A model generated the notes under the pieces. That model was not told where the DNA came from. It searched no databases and saw only the letters and a program-made list of their open reading frames with translations. A stretch of 64,000 nt of DNA from Camellia lanceoleosa. Its lineage: Eukaryota > Streptophyta > Magnoliopsida > Ericales > Theaceae. The DNA is taken from contig CM045761.1 in the NCBI GenBank assembly GCA_025200525.1, positions 80,629,551 through 80,693,550 on the forward strand. Reading direction: 5' to 3'. Positions 1 through 11,336 of this stretch are shown here, piece after piece. The stretch's first letter is position 1; each line of letters opens with the position of its first letter. The position numbers and the translations under genes were made by a program.

Positions 1-564
1 TTTATTATTAGAGGGGTTAAAGATAGATAAAATTTTTTCACTATATATGCAAACGAACATTATGTACAATATGATATATAAACTATATATACATAAAAAA
101 AAAAATTCAAATATTATAGAAACAATCTCTAATAGGATAAAGAAATTTTTTTAGTAGAAAATAAAGAGAAGGTAAGATAGTAGAAGCATGTGTTACATAT
201 CTTTTATATTGTTGGATTATTTTATTTATAAAATAAGATATATATTTTAAAAGTGTTAATGGTAAATAAAAATTTTCACATAACCCCTCATAATCTTCTC
301 CAAATTCCATTCTTGTGAATAACGATGTATTTTGTGATTTATAGTTATGGGATATCAAAACAAGTTATAACTTAAACTAATGACATCACATTTGTGCATT
401 TAGGGTCAATGTGGGAAGTTGGCTAAAACTCCATTTTGGGCATTTAATCTATTTTGGATTATATTATCTCTCTATTTTTTAATATTTTTTTTAAAAAAAA
501 TTAAAAAAAATCAAAAAATTAATTGTTAACAACTTTCCAAAACAACCCATAATTGTGTAGGTAG
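1..564. other. AT-rich intergenic sequence, nothing recognised
   Basis: This is AT-rich sequence with short A and T runs. I see no coding similarity, no terminal repeats and no RNA gene. Its last five bases (560-564, ggtag) nearly match the five bases after the far Copia-1 LTR (15755-15759, agtag), so it is probably the left host flank of that insertion. Confidence 0.6.
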
Positions 565-1072
565 TGTTGAAAAAATAGTACCAAACTATATGGAAAATAT
601 AATTTAAAAATATGCAAACGATTTTTGGTCAAAACCAAAACTGAAATTAATCGACATAATAATGTGATAAAACTTATAGTACATAAATCGATAAAACCTG
701 ATCGAGTCGAGTGTGTGACACTCTTTCCTTAAGACAGATTCGTTCTCCTACCGATGTTTAGGATTCAATGGACGTCTATCTTTCAGGATAGAACGATCAA
801 TGTCTTGCACTAGCAGCACTACTATTGCAAGCCTAGCGAACTTCGTTGTGCATGTACTCTCTTTTTAGAAAATTAGACTCAAGAAAATATGAGGAATCAA
901 TGCAAAGATAAAGAGAAAAATGACTAATTCTCTATACAAATTGAAGTGAGGAAGATGGAATTTATAGACTTCTATGAGATTCTTTGGAAAGGTTGTGACT
1001 CTTCAAAAGGACGCATTTTCCAACTCAAAAGACACAACCATTGGAGTAAATTTAAATTCAAATTTTCCAACA
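565..1072 (-). repeat. Copia-1 3' LTR
   Basis: It aligns along its length with 15244-15754. On the minus strand it begins TGTTGGAAAATTTG and ends TTTTTTCAACA. A TATA-like CTATAAATTCC lies at about 958-968 (minus). The motif CGAATCTGTCTTAAG lies at 728-742 (minus), roughly 190 nt downstream of the expected transcription start. That motif is complementary to the primer-site position next to the other LTR. Confidence 0.9.
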
Positions 1073-1084
1073 ATCCCCCACATG
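1073..1084 (-). promoter_or_regulatory. Copia-1 polypurine tract
   Basis: On the minus strand the bases CATGTGGGGGAT directly precede the 3' LTR. This is the expected plus-strand priming tract. The same GGGGGAT or GGGGAT ending precedes the 3' LTRs of Copia-2 and Copia-3. Confidence 0.8.
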
Positions 1085-1915
1085 AATGAAATTTACAGAA
1101 AGGACATGCAACAACATGCAGACAAAGAGAGAGTACATTAAGAAAATACCCTACATCGGGATAGGTAGCTTTCGACTTTGAACCTTCCCTAGTGAAAGCC
1201 TATCGGACTTACTAGCTAATCAGTGGACGTGATGCCTTGAACTGTTCAGCCGTTTGTGTAAGCTAAGACAATAGAATTCACATAGAATATCTCCAAACAC
1301 GGCTTAGTTCTCACAGTTGTGCCCGTTTTGGCCTTGGGCATCTGCTGGTATTTCATGAGTGCTTTAAAGAATTTTTCCTTATCAATTCTCATAGAAGCGG
1401 TCCCTTCACATTTATATAGGTGATCCTTATTTCGAGTCTCTTAAATACTCCTCTTGAAAAATAACCGTCTAAGGTTTTCAAGATATAAGTGATAATTAAA
1501 AGCATAGCTTACCCTAAGTTCCTTACATACAACACATGTTACAGATATCACTCTCATCATAGGAATGGATAGGAGTTAAAACTCCTTTAGTGATTTCTGA
1601 CGAGCCACGTATAACTTAGTTATCTGTTTGAACTTAGTTCTTGAGATCTCCAATCATCTAAGTAGGGTTACCATTATGATGACTTTGATATAATAGGCTT
1701 TAATCATATTCCTCTCGATAAACTTTCCCTCATTTGCTCTTTGGTCAAGCTTTTTGTTTAGCGGCTGCTATTTTTCATTTGACCTTCTCAATTATATATC
1801 ATGGAGTAGTTAGTGGATCCATTATATTATCTTTAGACAATATTCACAATTGAAAGCAAATGTCTTATGGTATTAAGTCTTTGATTACTTTGAAACTTAC
1901 CATTACTCTATGTCA
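1085..1915 (-). pseudogene. Copia-1 RNase H tail and 3' untranslated region
   Basis: This stretch parallels the Copia-3 region from about 60600 to 61264 in order and wording. It has the 'AAAGATAA...GATCCACTAAC' end of the copia RNase H (the residues around KDNIADLLTKGL in Copia-3), then the non-coding 3' segment up to the polypurine tract. Only the last residues of RNase H are recognisable and they contain stops. It directly abuts integrase-like sequence at about 1960, so RT and most of RNase H have been deleted. Confidence 0.6.
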
Positions 1916-1959
1916 CTCCTATTTTTAAATTTAAATAATAAATATAGAGGTGTTCCTTA

Positions 1960-2100
1960 GGAGTTAATGAAACCATATTTGCTTCTACTCCAACTTTGTC
2001 CTATAAAAAGAATTGAGATTCTTTGTGGACCTACAATCGGAACCGTTACTTTGGTAAAATCCTCCAAGCACCTCCACATTTTAAGCATTCCAAGGAAACT
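1960..2100 (-). pseudogene. Copia-1 integrase C-terminal remnant
   Basis: The minus-strand translation contains LKMWRCLEDFTKVTVP followed by ISILFIGQSWSRSKYGF. This is a worn version of the plant copia segment after the integrase core (compare LKVWGCLAKVVIPSPKK...VDCIFIGYAKNSSAYRFL in Copia-3 near 58830). No catalytic residues remain. Confidence 0.6.
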
Positions 2101-2215
2101 TAATTTCTCTTGTTGGTGTATAATTACAGAAATATTAATAGACCCCCACAATTTTGAGATAAATCAGAATATATCATTTATTGCCGTGCTTGAACTAAAT
2201 AACAAGATATAAATT

Positions 2216-2689
2216 GTTTTGTGAATATAGTCACAATACTAATTTGTTTAAAATACAATTAGACTTCATAACTTGCTTTTGCAGTACAAAGAAGAAATGA
2301 CTAGTGCCGGTTATGGCCACAACACTTTGTCAAATAACATTTCTTTAGCCGTGCATTATTTCTTTTTGTTTACCGCAACCTTAATTCCAATCTCAACATG
2401 GAATATAAATATTACTGTATAAATATTTTTACATCTTATTTGTCTTATACAGTATTGATGACTACGTCGACAATTACCAATGTATCTTTTACCTATGAAA
2501 TATTTTAACTCATATAATATTTCATTACGGAGTTATTGGTAACCATACCAATTTCAGTCATTATTCCAAAGAATAATTAGAATTCTTCTTATGTCAAAAC
2601 ACATAAGTTCACATTTTCATCAACACTTTGATAAATAATTGACATCCATTTATAATACATTATATACCAAATCGATATATCAAATATAT
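2216..2689. other. AT-rich sequence next to the RKP fragment, possible former intron
   Basis: I see no coding similarity. On the minus strand it starts just after the RKP-like codons for YAYDG, at GCATTAATTG, where an intron donor (GT, here GC) could have been. It may therefore be leftover RKP intron sequence. Confidence 0.3.
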
Positions 2690-3117
2690 CAATTAATGCC
2701 ATCATATGCATAAGAATCATCAGAATCTCCTACACCCTTATGATCAGTGAATGGGCAAGACTGAGTTGCCTATCCAAGCTGTTGTATACCAGAAGCTTCA
2801 ATAATCACTTCATACATCCATTTCCCTGTCCATACACGTAAATTGGCCCTTACACTGCTAAACATGGCTTGGCTTTCCAAAAGCAGAGGTGCTTTGATAA
2901 TTTGAAAATCACCACAGATGCTAGATTCTTCAATTGCAACAATAAGTGGTCCACAATTATCATTAGTAGTAGAGACTCCATCTATATTTCTGATGACCAT
3001 GTCCAAATTTACATGATACTTCATGAACTCATTCTTTATTATGGAACGAACTACACTAGTGTGAAGTGGACATGTTAGCAGATTAATTGTTTTGCAAGGG
3101 AGATCGAATGCTTGGCT
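2690..3117 (-). pseudogene. RKP: Host-gene fragment: RKP-like SPRY-domain E3 ubiquitin ligase exon
   Basis: The minus-strand translation carries VVRSIIKNEF, then EESSICGDFQIIKAPLLLES, then RANLRVWTGKWMYEVIIEAS and GIQQLG. After a stop it continues ATQSCPFTDHKGVGDSDDSY. I recognise this as the SPRY region near the N-terminus of plant RKP (related to KPC1), a RING E3 ligase implicated in degrading cell-cycle inhibitors. The stop falls where the family has Trp (GIQQLGWAT), consistent with TGG to TAG. The upstream end is an acceptor-like TTTCTTAATAG at about 3118, so the piece looks like a genomic exon with intron edges and not a processed cDNA. Only about 140 codons of a protein over 1,200 residues long are present. 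The identification is from memory of the family. Confidence 0.8.
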
Positions 3118-3428
3118 ATTAAGAAACCAAATGAAATTATATCAGAACAAAAATCAATTCTTCAAGATTTCCAACGTTGTGGTTCAATCACACACTCAGT
3201 CCTTTATTTTCTTCAAAACTTGAGTTTTTTCAGTTTTTTCCTCTCTCCTCCTCAATTTCTCGGTAACCAAAAAGATCACCAACCGAATTACACAATAGTC
3301 AATAAGCCAAGAGGTATGATAGAAAATTTCGGGCTCTATGGTGTTGTTGCCATTGATGGAAATATACTTCGAGAGATACTTTTAGAGAGAGAAAGCAGAG
3401 AGAGATACAAAGAAGCGGTTGACCCAAT
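3118..3428. other. Non-coding stretch between the two host-gene fragments
   Basis: On the minus strand it ends in a splice-acceptor-like sequence before the RKP exon, so at least part may be RKP intron or 5' sequence. An open frame exists on the plus strand but resembles no family I know and overlaps these intron-like borders. Confidence 0.35.
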
Positions 3429-3690
3429 CATCGAGTCGGTGTTCCAAAACTTGTAGTTGGACCTCCGTCGAGTCCGAGTGAAAATGCTAGCGTACCATCC
3501 GCCATGAACAACCCGAAATTCCTCTTCGATGTCGGCCCTAGCTTCATGTTCTCATTGAACAGGCCAAACACATACACATTCATCTCCTAATTCAGCCTCA
3601 ACGACGTCCCCTTTTTCTTTTCGTCATTAATCAGCTTCATCAGATTGCATTTCTTCGCATTCTCTGAATTCGGTTCAAAATAGCAGAGAC
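3429..3690 (-). pseudogene. Host-gene fragment: GH17 glucan endo-1,3-beta-glucosidase, C-terminal part
   Basis: The minus-strand translation reads ENAKKCNLMKLINDEKKKG, then a stop, then VYVFGLFNENMKLGPTSKRN followed by FGLFMADGTLAFSLGL. The block FNEN-KPGPTSERN(F/Y)GLF is diagnostic of the C-terminal end of the plant GH17 beta-1,3-glucanase catalytic domain, a secreted or wall enzyme acting on callose and fungal glucans. The N-terminal barrel and both catalytic glutamates are missing. It lies upstream of the RKP fragment on the same strand but encodes an unrelated protein, so two host genes are juxtaposed. Confidence 0.75.
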
Positions 3691-4054
3691 GAAGAAATTC
3701 AGTTCTCTCTCAGATACGAATATCAGATCCATGAAATGCGGAGTATAATTTGGTGATCCCAGCCTGGAAAAAAATGCCAGAGATTATGAAACTGAAATGT
3801 AGCAGAGAACAAAAAAGTAAGCAAGAATAGTGTGCGACTAAAATGGAAAGTTCGTGTTAATGCTCATAAACTTTGAGGCGTGTTGCAGACACTTTCTTTA
3901 AGGTGATAAATCCCCTCACTCAAAAAGAGTTTGCTTTATGAGAGAACACAACCCTTGGTTTAAATTTTCAAATTCTGAAAGCATGTCTTTCAACCTGAAA
4001 TGATGCCTTTATAATTTGAATTTCTATTAATAACTGCCTGCAATTATAAGTAAT
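3691..4054. other. Unassigned sequence up to the Gypsy-1 insertion
   Basis: I see no clear coding similarity. The stretch around 3880-3990 (ctttaaggtgataaatcccc and nearby) faintly recalls copia LTR wording, but not enough to assign it. Confidence 0.3.
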
Positions 4055-4823
4055 TGAAGGGGCTAAATGCAAAATGGGTTAGGTCCAAGCCTTGGGCCGG
4101 CCCAATCTCACAAAGCCCAAATCCTAGCTGGGCGGATAAGTACATGGACAGATCAGTTGAGCCCAATCTCACGATCAACAGCCCACCCAAGTCCTCAAGC
4201 ACTTGGGCCCGACTGGATGGAAGGCCCAACGCATGACCTTTGGGTGGGCAGTGCGGAGACGAGAATGTGGGCGAGCAGATAAGACCCGACCCATCTTCAC
4301 AGATATAAGCACGGAAAAGGGCGGCGAGGCGTCATTCTGCGGCCAAGTATATAGTGCAGTGGAGAAACCTAACAAGGAAGCGTGGGATCTGTGAATGCAT
4401 GCATGTGCGAGTTGCCACCTCGGTGTCCCCTATACCACAAATCACGGAAGTTGTTGAGCAAAAGGAATGTGGTTAGTTATGAGCATGCTTACAATGAGAA
4501 TAGGCAATCATTGACAACTACCAAGTGGTCCCCCACAGAGCAAATTTGGAAGGACACTGGCGACACCTTTACCTCATGAACTCACCTTGAGAAGCAAGTA
4601 AGGAACACTATACGTACAAGATGAACTTCACATTGAAGGTAACGAACAGTCCGATTTCACCCACATAACATACTTCTCTTCTCCGATCACTAATTCCCAC
4701 AGGAGGGTTATCCGGCCAACCGGTAGGCGGCTCTAACGGTGCTTCTGGGCGAGTCGGTTCTGGGCAGTCCGGTGAGTCTGGAGCCCGATCCACTTTCATC
4801 TAGTCACGGAACCGATGCGCACA
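4055..4823 (+). repeat. Gypsy-1 5' LTR
   Basis: It begins TGAAGGGGCTAAATGC and aligns with 13930-14698, with scattered substitutions and small indels. It ends CA just before the primer site. Confidence 0.85.
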
Positions 4824-4825
4824 AT

Positions 4826-4841
4826 TGGTGCGATGGCGTGG
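4826..4841 (+). promoter_or_regulatory. Gypsy-1 primer-binding site (degenerate)
   Basis: TGGTGCGATGGCGTGG follows the LTR by two bases. It resembles the TGGCGCCGTCTGTGGG site seen intact in Gypsy-2, with several substitutions. Confidence 0.55.
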
Positions 4842-5189
4842 ATTATCTTTTCATCTCTAAGCTCTGCATTCGGTTTTGACAATGGGGATTGAGGGCGTTA
4901 CGCCTTCATCACATACTCATGAGCGGAAAAAGCGAAGGAAAAAGGTTTGGCACTCCAGGCAGTTACGGAGAGCAAGCTGAAACAATAATCGAACCCCGAA
5001 TCGTCGAACATCGATTACCCTTCGTCGGAGGTTCTTCTCATCATTTCATACGGAGAAAGATTATAGAGATCGAATTATAGATTCCATGGGAATGGAATCT
5101 GAGAATTGAAGGCTCAACTAAAGAGGGTGTTGGGTGACCCGGCGGAGAAGAGAGAGGCGAGCCTTCCGTTTGCAACAAAAGAGCTCATC

Positions 5190-6110
5190 TAGGAATTACC
5201 GGTAAAAACTCCCGAGGAATGATTCCGACAACAAAGCCAACCAATCCCAACTCGAGCGAGGCGGCGGTAGTCACACCCGTGGGTCACGCCGTAGAAGAGG
5301 GCCAAGAGGCGAAGGCGGGTGGTCGACAAAGCGAATACCCTCCTCGGGACCTTACTTGGGCGATTGGCAATAAACGAAACGAACAACATCGGGATCATTT
5401 GGACCGTCTTGTCCACCGAGAGAACATCGGCGTTAGACGGACTTGTCTCTTCGCCGTTTTCTCCGGGAATAGAGACCATGAGACCTCAAAGAAGTTTACT
5501 CCACCAAAGTTCACTTCCTCGATGGGAAGTCGGACCCTCTCACGCATATCGATCATTTCCGACGGATGATGTCCCTCTGGAGCGAGATGAGGCAGCGATG
5601 TGCAAAGTCTTCCGTCGGCTTGGGAAACCGGACTCCGATGGTTCGATCGACTCCCATTGGATCAATTCATAGTGGAAGCGACTCTCGAAGAGTTCTTAGC
5701 GAGTTTGTTTCCAATACTAAGATCCCAAAGAGCGGACACCTTTGTTCGGCCTCGGGGAAGGAGCAAGAGGAAACAACTGTGATTATGCTAGGAGATATTG
5801 GGAAGAATATAACGATCTGGAAGAAAATGTGTGCGGCGAACAAATGGTCATCATGTCCTTCAAACATGGTTTTCGCGTCCAGGAAAGCAAGTTAAGACAA
5901 TCACTCACTAAGCGTCCGACCCGACTCTGAAAGACTTCTTGGCGCCAGATTGAAGCGATATGCTCGCTGGAGACGATCAGATTCCCATTGAGGTAGTATC
6001 GGTGAGCGAAGCGGCGAGAAGAAGAAAAGCGGAGGAGAACAGAGGATTGCGATAAATAAGGTCGATAAGGCTAAATCACATGAAGCTATTGTGACCATGT
6101 TCAAAGAGCC
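5190..6110 (+). pseudogene. Gypsy-1 gag remnant
   Basis: Pieces of a Tat-type Gag (Retrotrans_gag family) appear across all three plus frames. They include FTPPKFTSSMGSRTLS, LRWFDRLPLDQF, EEFLASLFPILRSQRADTF, YARRYWEEYNDLEENVC and MVIMSFKHGF. The homologous Gypsy-2 Gag has the same blocks (LKWFERLSEGS, AEAFVTRFK, YNVRYWETYNE). Several frame changes and stops break it. The N-terminal part (about 4860-5190) is too degraded to define a start. Confidence 0.7.
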
Positions 6111-6544
6111 AATCTAGAATCTGGAGAAGATCAAGAGAGCCCTTCTTTGTTTGGCCGCGAAAATGATGGGAGATCGACTCGGCGCAATCGAAGCTCAGTG
6201 CACCTACCATCAAGACAGAGGACACATGACTCGAGCTGCGAGCACTAAAGCAACACTTGGAGGACTGGTGGCGGTGGGCACTTGAGGAATATATAGATCG
6301 GGGCAAGAGGTGGCGAATTGGGAACCCACTTCGAGTAAATGTGGAACATCCACCGGTGATAATAAATGTGATCCATGGAGCAATGACTCCGGAATCTGGA
6401 AACTCTTGAAAGAAGAGATCGCAAAGGCGCCCAAATTGACCAAATCATGTCGATTGGAACCGACATCGAAAAATGCGTCTGTACCAAAATCCTCTATGTC
6501 TTGTCTCATTTACTAGCAAAGATCTAGAAAACATCTGACACCCA

Positions 6545-7010
6545 CACCGATGCATTGATCATAGCTGTTGGGATTGGGAAGCGATTTGATGTGAAAGCGA
6601 GTCCTAGTAGATCGAGGCGGTCTGTGAACTCTTGTATTATGATTTGTTCAGAAGCTTGGCCTCTCGGCGGCATCTCACCCAATGGCGATCCGTTAGTCGG
6701 TTTCAATTCACGGCCGGAGTGGCCGCTCGGCGCATAGTGTTGCCGATCGTGGCGAGGAACCAAAACCCTCTGAGATAGAGTTCTTGGTTATTAACACACC
6801 ATCCTTATAACGCCATACTTGGTCGCCCATGGATTCATCGCATGGGCGATCCCTCAACCTATCACCGGCTCATTCGTTTTCCCACGGAACACGGAGTAAG
6901 CGATTCGAGGACCAAGTCGCGTCAAACAACTGCTTCATGGCGGCGTTAAAAACAAAGCAACTCTGCAAGATGCAGACGGTGGAAGTGGTGAGCAGCGATC
7001 TTGGAAGATG
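6545..7010 (+). pseudogene. Gypsy-1 aspartic protease remnant
   Basis: Translated pieces read HTDALIIAVGIGKRFDVK and, in another frame, VDRGGSVN, then LVGFNSRPEWPLG. These match the Tat protease region, where Gypsy-2 has ILIDQGSSVEITYYDAF and LVGFNS. The catalytic D-(S/T)-G is changed to DRGG and the frame is lost several times. Confidence 0.6.
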
Positions 7011-7110
7011 TAGGAGGGACTCGGGAGGAAAAGATGGTGGAGGATTTGGAGAAAGTCCTAATAGGAGAAGCGATCTGAGAAGTACTTCCTTATCGGTACC
7101 TCGCTAAGCG

Positions 7111-7740
7111 ATGAAACTTCATTCTTTGGAAGCTGAGGAAAATATGGAGGTATTCGCGTGGTCGACATATGATACTCGGGGTTGGACCCGAATTTGCGTG
7201 CCACAAGCTCAACATCAATCCTTGGGCTCGGCCCATCGTACAGAAAAGTCGGAGATCCTCAGTCGAGCACACCGAAGCAGTGATCGCCGAAGTCAAAAAA
7301 CTTTTGGCCTCAGGTGCGATCAGAAATCTGATACCAATGGTTGTCCAATGATTGTAGTCAAGAAGAAGAAGCGGAAAATGGAGAGTTTGCGTCGATTTCA
7401 CTTGCTTGAACAAAGCATGCCCTAAAGATAGTTTTCATTGCCTCGCATTGATCGGCTAGTAGACTCAATGGCGGGGCATGGCGCATGAGTTTTACGGATG
7501 CCTATAGCGGTTATCACCAAATACCCCTTTGTTCGGCGGATCGGGGAAAAACGACATTCATCACTCCAAGAGGGACTTACTGCTATAGGGTAATGCCGTT
7601 CGGCCTCAAGGACGCCGGAGCGACCTACCAGCGAATGATCACTCGGATGTTCAGAGATCAATTGGGCAAAACCATGGAAGCCTATATAGGCGATATGGTA
7701 GTAAAAAGCAAGTTCGCTACAAGCCACCTCCAGACTTGAG
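7111..7740 (+). pseudogene. Gypsy-1 reverse transcriptase remnant
   Basis: Pieces include IVQKSRRSSVEHTEAVIAEV and KKLLASGAIRN, then MSFTDAYSGYHQIPL, TPRGTYCYRVMPFGLKDAGA, TYQRMITRMF and MEAYIGDMVVKSK. This is the palm and fingers region of a gypsy RT. The catalytic YIDD has become YIGD, removing one of the two metal-binding aspartates, and at least two frameshifts separate the pieces. Confidence 0.85.
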
Positions 7741-8990
7741 AAGTATTGACATCTTGAAAGCCCACCGCCTCAGCGCCTCGAAGTCGCCGAGGTGGGAGCA
7801 GGAAGTTCTTGGGATACATGGTCACTCGTAGAGAATCGAAGCGAATCCGGATCAAATCGAGGCCATCTGAGAACCTCGAAGTGCCAACAAAGTCTAAGAA
7901 GCTACAGAAACTAAGCGGGATGGCGGTACACTTGAACGGTTTATCGGCAAATCCTCGGATCGGATGAAACCCTTCTTCCAGCTTTTAAGGAAAAAGGCAG
8001 CATTTGAATGGAACAGTGAATGTTCTGAAGCACTGCAGAATCTCAAAAGATATCTCACAACACCCACACTATTATCCACGCCGGAGGCAGGAGAGGAACT
8101 ATATCTCTCTCTAGCGGTGTCAGATCATGCCGTGAGGGAGGTATTGATGTGGGAAATTGATAAGGAGCATAGACCCGATTACGTCGGCAAAACTCTACTA
8201 GGCGCGAGACACGGTACCTACCATTAGAAAAGTTGGCTTATGCGCTGCTTATAGCCTCAAGAAAGGTGCAACATTACTTCCAAGGGCACACCATTAATGT
8301 CCTCACCGGATTCCCCATCAGGTCTGTATTTAGCCGAGCCGATTTCTCTGGGCGCACAGAGAAGTGGGCGGGAGAGGTTGGTGAGTTTGACATTAGGTAT
8401 CGACCCTGACGCAATCAAGGCCTGGTCTTGGCGGACTTCGTCATGAAATTCCTCCACCAATCTGCGAACGAGGAACCTTAGCTCGGCCACAGGTGCCACG
8501 CGCCGCCGAACAGGAAAAACCAGTAACCGGAAGCATGGAAACTCTTTATTGGAAACATCAGCAACTCGTCGATGGTTCGTCCAATAACCGAGGCTCGGGG
8601 GCAGGAGTAGTCCTTATTTCTCCAGAAGGATTTATCTGGGAACAGGCTCTCAGGCTTAGCTGGAAAGCTTCGAACAACGAGGCCGAATCTGAGCGTTATT
8701 AAGCCGCTTGCGGGCCCGAACACTTCAGTCTGACGACTTCTTGTTTTGATGATTCCGGCTAGTAGTAAACCGACTTTCAGGGTCTATGAAACTTCGGGCG
8801 AAAGAATGACTATGTCTGTGAGCAAGGCGAGAGACACCTTTCGGAAATTTCAATCCATACGAGTGGGCGCATCGGTCGGGACAAAAATAGCCACTTGAGG
8901 CAGCTCTGGCGTGCCTAGGCTCGTCAATAGACACAAAGGATGTCGAGAAGAGTTTGGGTTGAGTTCATACGAACCAAGTATTGCATCTCA
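7741..8990 (+). pseudogene. Gypsy-1 RT connection and RNase H remnant
   Basis: MKPFFQLLRKKAAFEWNSEC and LYLSLAVSDHAV form the RT/RNase H connection. LVDGSSNNRGSGAGVVLISP and SWKASNNEAES form the start of RNase H with its first catalytic Asp (VDGSS). Frames switch repeatedly and stops are common. Confidence 0.75.
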
Positions 8991-9099
8991 GGTCCTCTGC
9001 AACAACTTAGAGCCGAAATTTGGATGGATCAATATTGATCTTTTTGAAATATGGTCAACTACCAGAAGACAAAAAGGAAGCCAACAAGATCGGACATAA

Positions 9100-10215
9100 A
9101 TCGGCTCGATTTTGGGTCTCACCGTCTGGAAGCTTCTGAGGCGTTCCTACCTCGGCCCCTACCTCCTATGTGTGCATCGAATCTCGTTGAGAATGTTCTC
9201 TATGAAATTCACGATGGGATTTGTGGGTGCCACGTTGGCGGAAGGTCAACGGCACACGAGCCTTAACACACGAATCTTGGTGGCCACGAATGCGACAAGG
9301 CGCCGCGGTATATGTGCAGCGATCGACAAATGTCGAGGTTTGCTCCACTCATTCATCGGCCGACCAAAACTCTCCTCCACTCACCCGGCCCATGGCCCTT
9401 GCGCAATAAGTGCGGATATTGTTGGACCATTGGCGCGAGCCTTTGAAGACGGCGATTCTTCATTCTTTGCAACCGACTACTTCTCCAAGTGGGTCGAAGT
9501 TGAGGCATTGGCAAATATCAAGGAGGCAGACACAAAACGGTTTGTCTTGAGGAATGTGGTAGTACGTTTCGGCATCCCGCGGGTACTAATCGCGGACAAC
9601 GGGACTCAATTCGATGGGAAGATCTTCAGGAAATTCTGTGCCGACCTCAGAATTGAATATAGGAACTCCTCTCCGGGATATCCACAGAGCAATGGTCAGG
9701 CAGAAGCATCGAACAAAACCATCATCAATGGAGTAAAGAAACGGCTTGAGCACGCCAAAGGAAAGTGGGTCGAAGAGTTACCACATGTACTATGGGCCTA
9801 CCGAACTACTGACCTGCCCACGGAGAAACACCTTACTCCTTAACCTATGGAATGGAGGCCATCATCCCACTTGAAGTAGGTCTCCCAACTCTTGATCTGA
9901 ATTATTTGAAAGCTCGATGTGAGGAAGCCATCGCACAAGCCTTGGATATGGCGGAAAAGTGGGAGAAGGCGACCGATCGGGCTTGAAGCATATCGACCTT
10001 GACTCATCCGAAATTTCAACCAAAAAGTTTTTCCAAGGCAATTCATACCGGAGAATTGGTTTTGAGGAAGGTCATGGATCATAAGCAGATTGCTGGCGAA
10101 GGCAAACTTGGGCGGCGGGAGGGTCCTACAAAATCCACCCCTTGATGGGAAATGGAGCTTACTACGGAAGATTTGAGCAATGAGCAATACCTCGACCTTG
10201 GAATGTAGCAAACCT
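9100..10215 (+). pseudogene. Gypsy-1 integrase remnant
   Basis: This is the longest surviving reading frame of the element (about 9112-9843). It holds FFATDYFSKWVEVEALANIK, LIADNGTQFDGKIFRKFC and YPQSNGQAEASNKTII, which are the DDE core with D, D and the E region, then WAYRTT. After a frame change at about 9840 it continues with YGMEAIIPLEVGLPTL and the GKLG segment of the C-terminal domain, ending in stops. The zinc-binding HHCC domain upstream (about 9100-9330) is frameshifted. Confidence 0.85.
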
Positions 10216-10325
10216 CAAGAAGTATTATCGGTAGAATCGACATAACTTCTTTATCGGGATGTAAAGGCATTTATTATTTGTCAATACAAATGTTTTCCCA
10301 CTCTTCTCGGTTATACAATCTATGT

Positions 10326-10480
10326 AATTAGCTTTGGTCTTTACCAAGCGGAATTAGCTTTGGTCTTTACCAAGCGGAATTAGCTTTGGTCTTTACCAAG
10401 CGGAATTAGCTTTGGTCTTAACCAAGCGGAATTAGCTTTGATGTTTATCAAAGCGGAATTAACTTTGGATTTAACCCAAA
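10326..10480 (+). repeat. 26-bp tandem array in the Gypsy-1 3' region
   Basis: The unit AATTAGCTTTGGTCTTTACC plus AAGCGG occurs four times almost perfectly from 10326 to about 10429. A 27-bp variant and a further degenerate copy follow. Confidence 0.95.
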
Positions 10481-11336
10481 TGGCTCGACTTGAGCAGTGA
10501 GCGGAATTTAAATTTGGTTAGCACTCAAACATGCCAAGTGGTATAGCTTGGTGGAAAATGTTTAAGCCGAATTGGAAATTACCCAAGTGACATTGCTTGA
10601 TGGAAACCGCACTAATATATCTTAAGTAAACATCTCTATTTAGCCAAGTGGCATTGCTTGGTGGACACCACACTAATGCATCTTAATTAAATTTTCGACC
10701 AAGTGGCATTACTTGATGAAAATTATCTTGGCATATCTTGAGCAAACACCTTTGCATCTCTGAGAACTTCTTAAGTATCAGCATATCAACACTTCAGTAT
10801 TAATTCAAAAAGGCAGGGTTGGAACAAATTCGACCAAGCTACAACAAGAGCAAACTTCAAGCATTTATCTTATTCAGCTCCAGGGGGGGGCAAACAATTG
10901 TTTCCTTACAAAAACCAACCTGGACCTAAGAAAGACCGCTTAGCCAGCCCGATCACTAGTTCGGCCGAGGCCTAACGATTAACTCGTAGGGGCAAATGAG
11001 GGCAATGCCACGCATAAAGCATCGATTAACCCCGAGGCCAACGATGCTTTCGGCGGGGCAAGCAACATAGAATCAAGCAGAACATCCATTAAAAAGCAAC
11101 CTGAGAACCGGACCAAGCATCTATTCGTACGAGGTCCCAACAATGCTCGGTAGGGGCAAGCGATATGAAATGTTCAAACAAGCATCAATATCAAATTGCA
11201 AGTTCAAAAACAAAGGAAAATTGTACCATCCAACAAAAAGGGCACGAAGGCCGCAACCAAGCAACATCAAAACAAAACAAAAGAGAAATTGTCTTGAAGC
11301 GAGAAAAAAAGCAAAGGGTTCAAATTTGGGGTGACA
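10481..11336 (+). other. Gypsy-1 3' non-coding region
   Basis: Between the 26-bp array and the antisense gene, a degenerate 'CCAAGTGGCATTGCTTG(G/A)TGG' motif recurs at about 10530-10720. The rest is unique-looking sequence with a G run near 10885. No sense-strand coding is recognised. Confidence 0.6.
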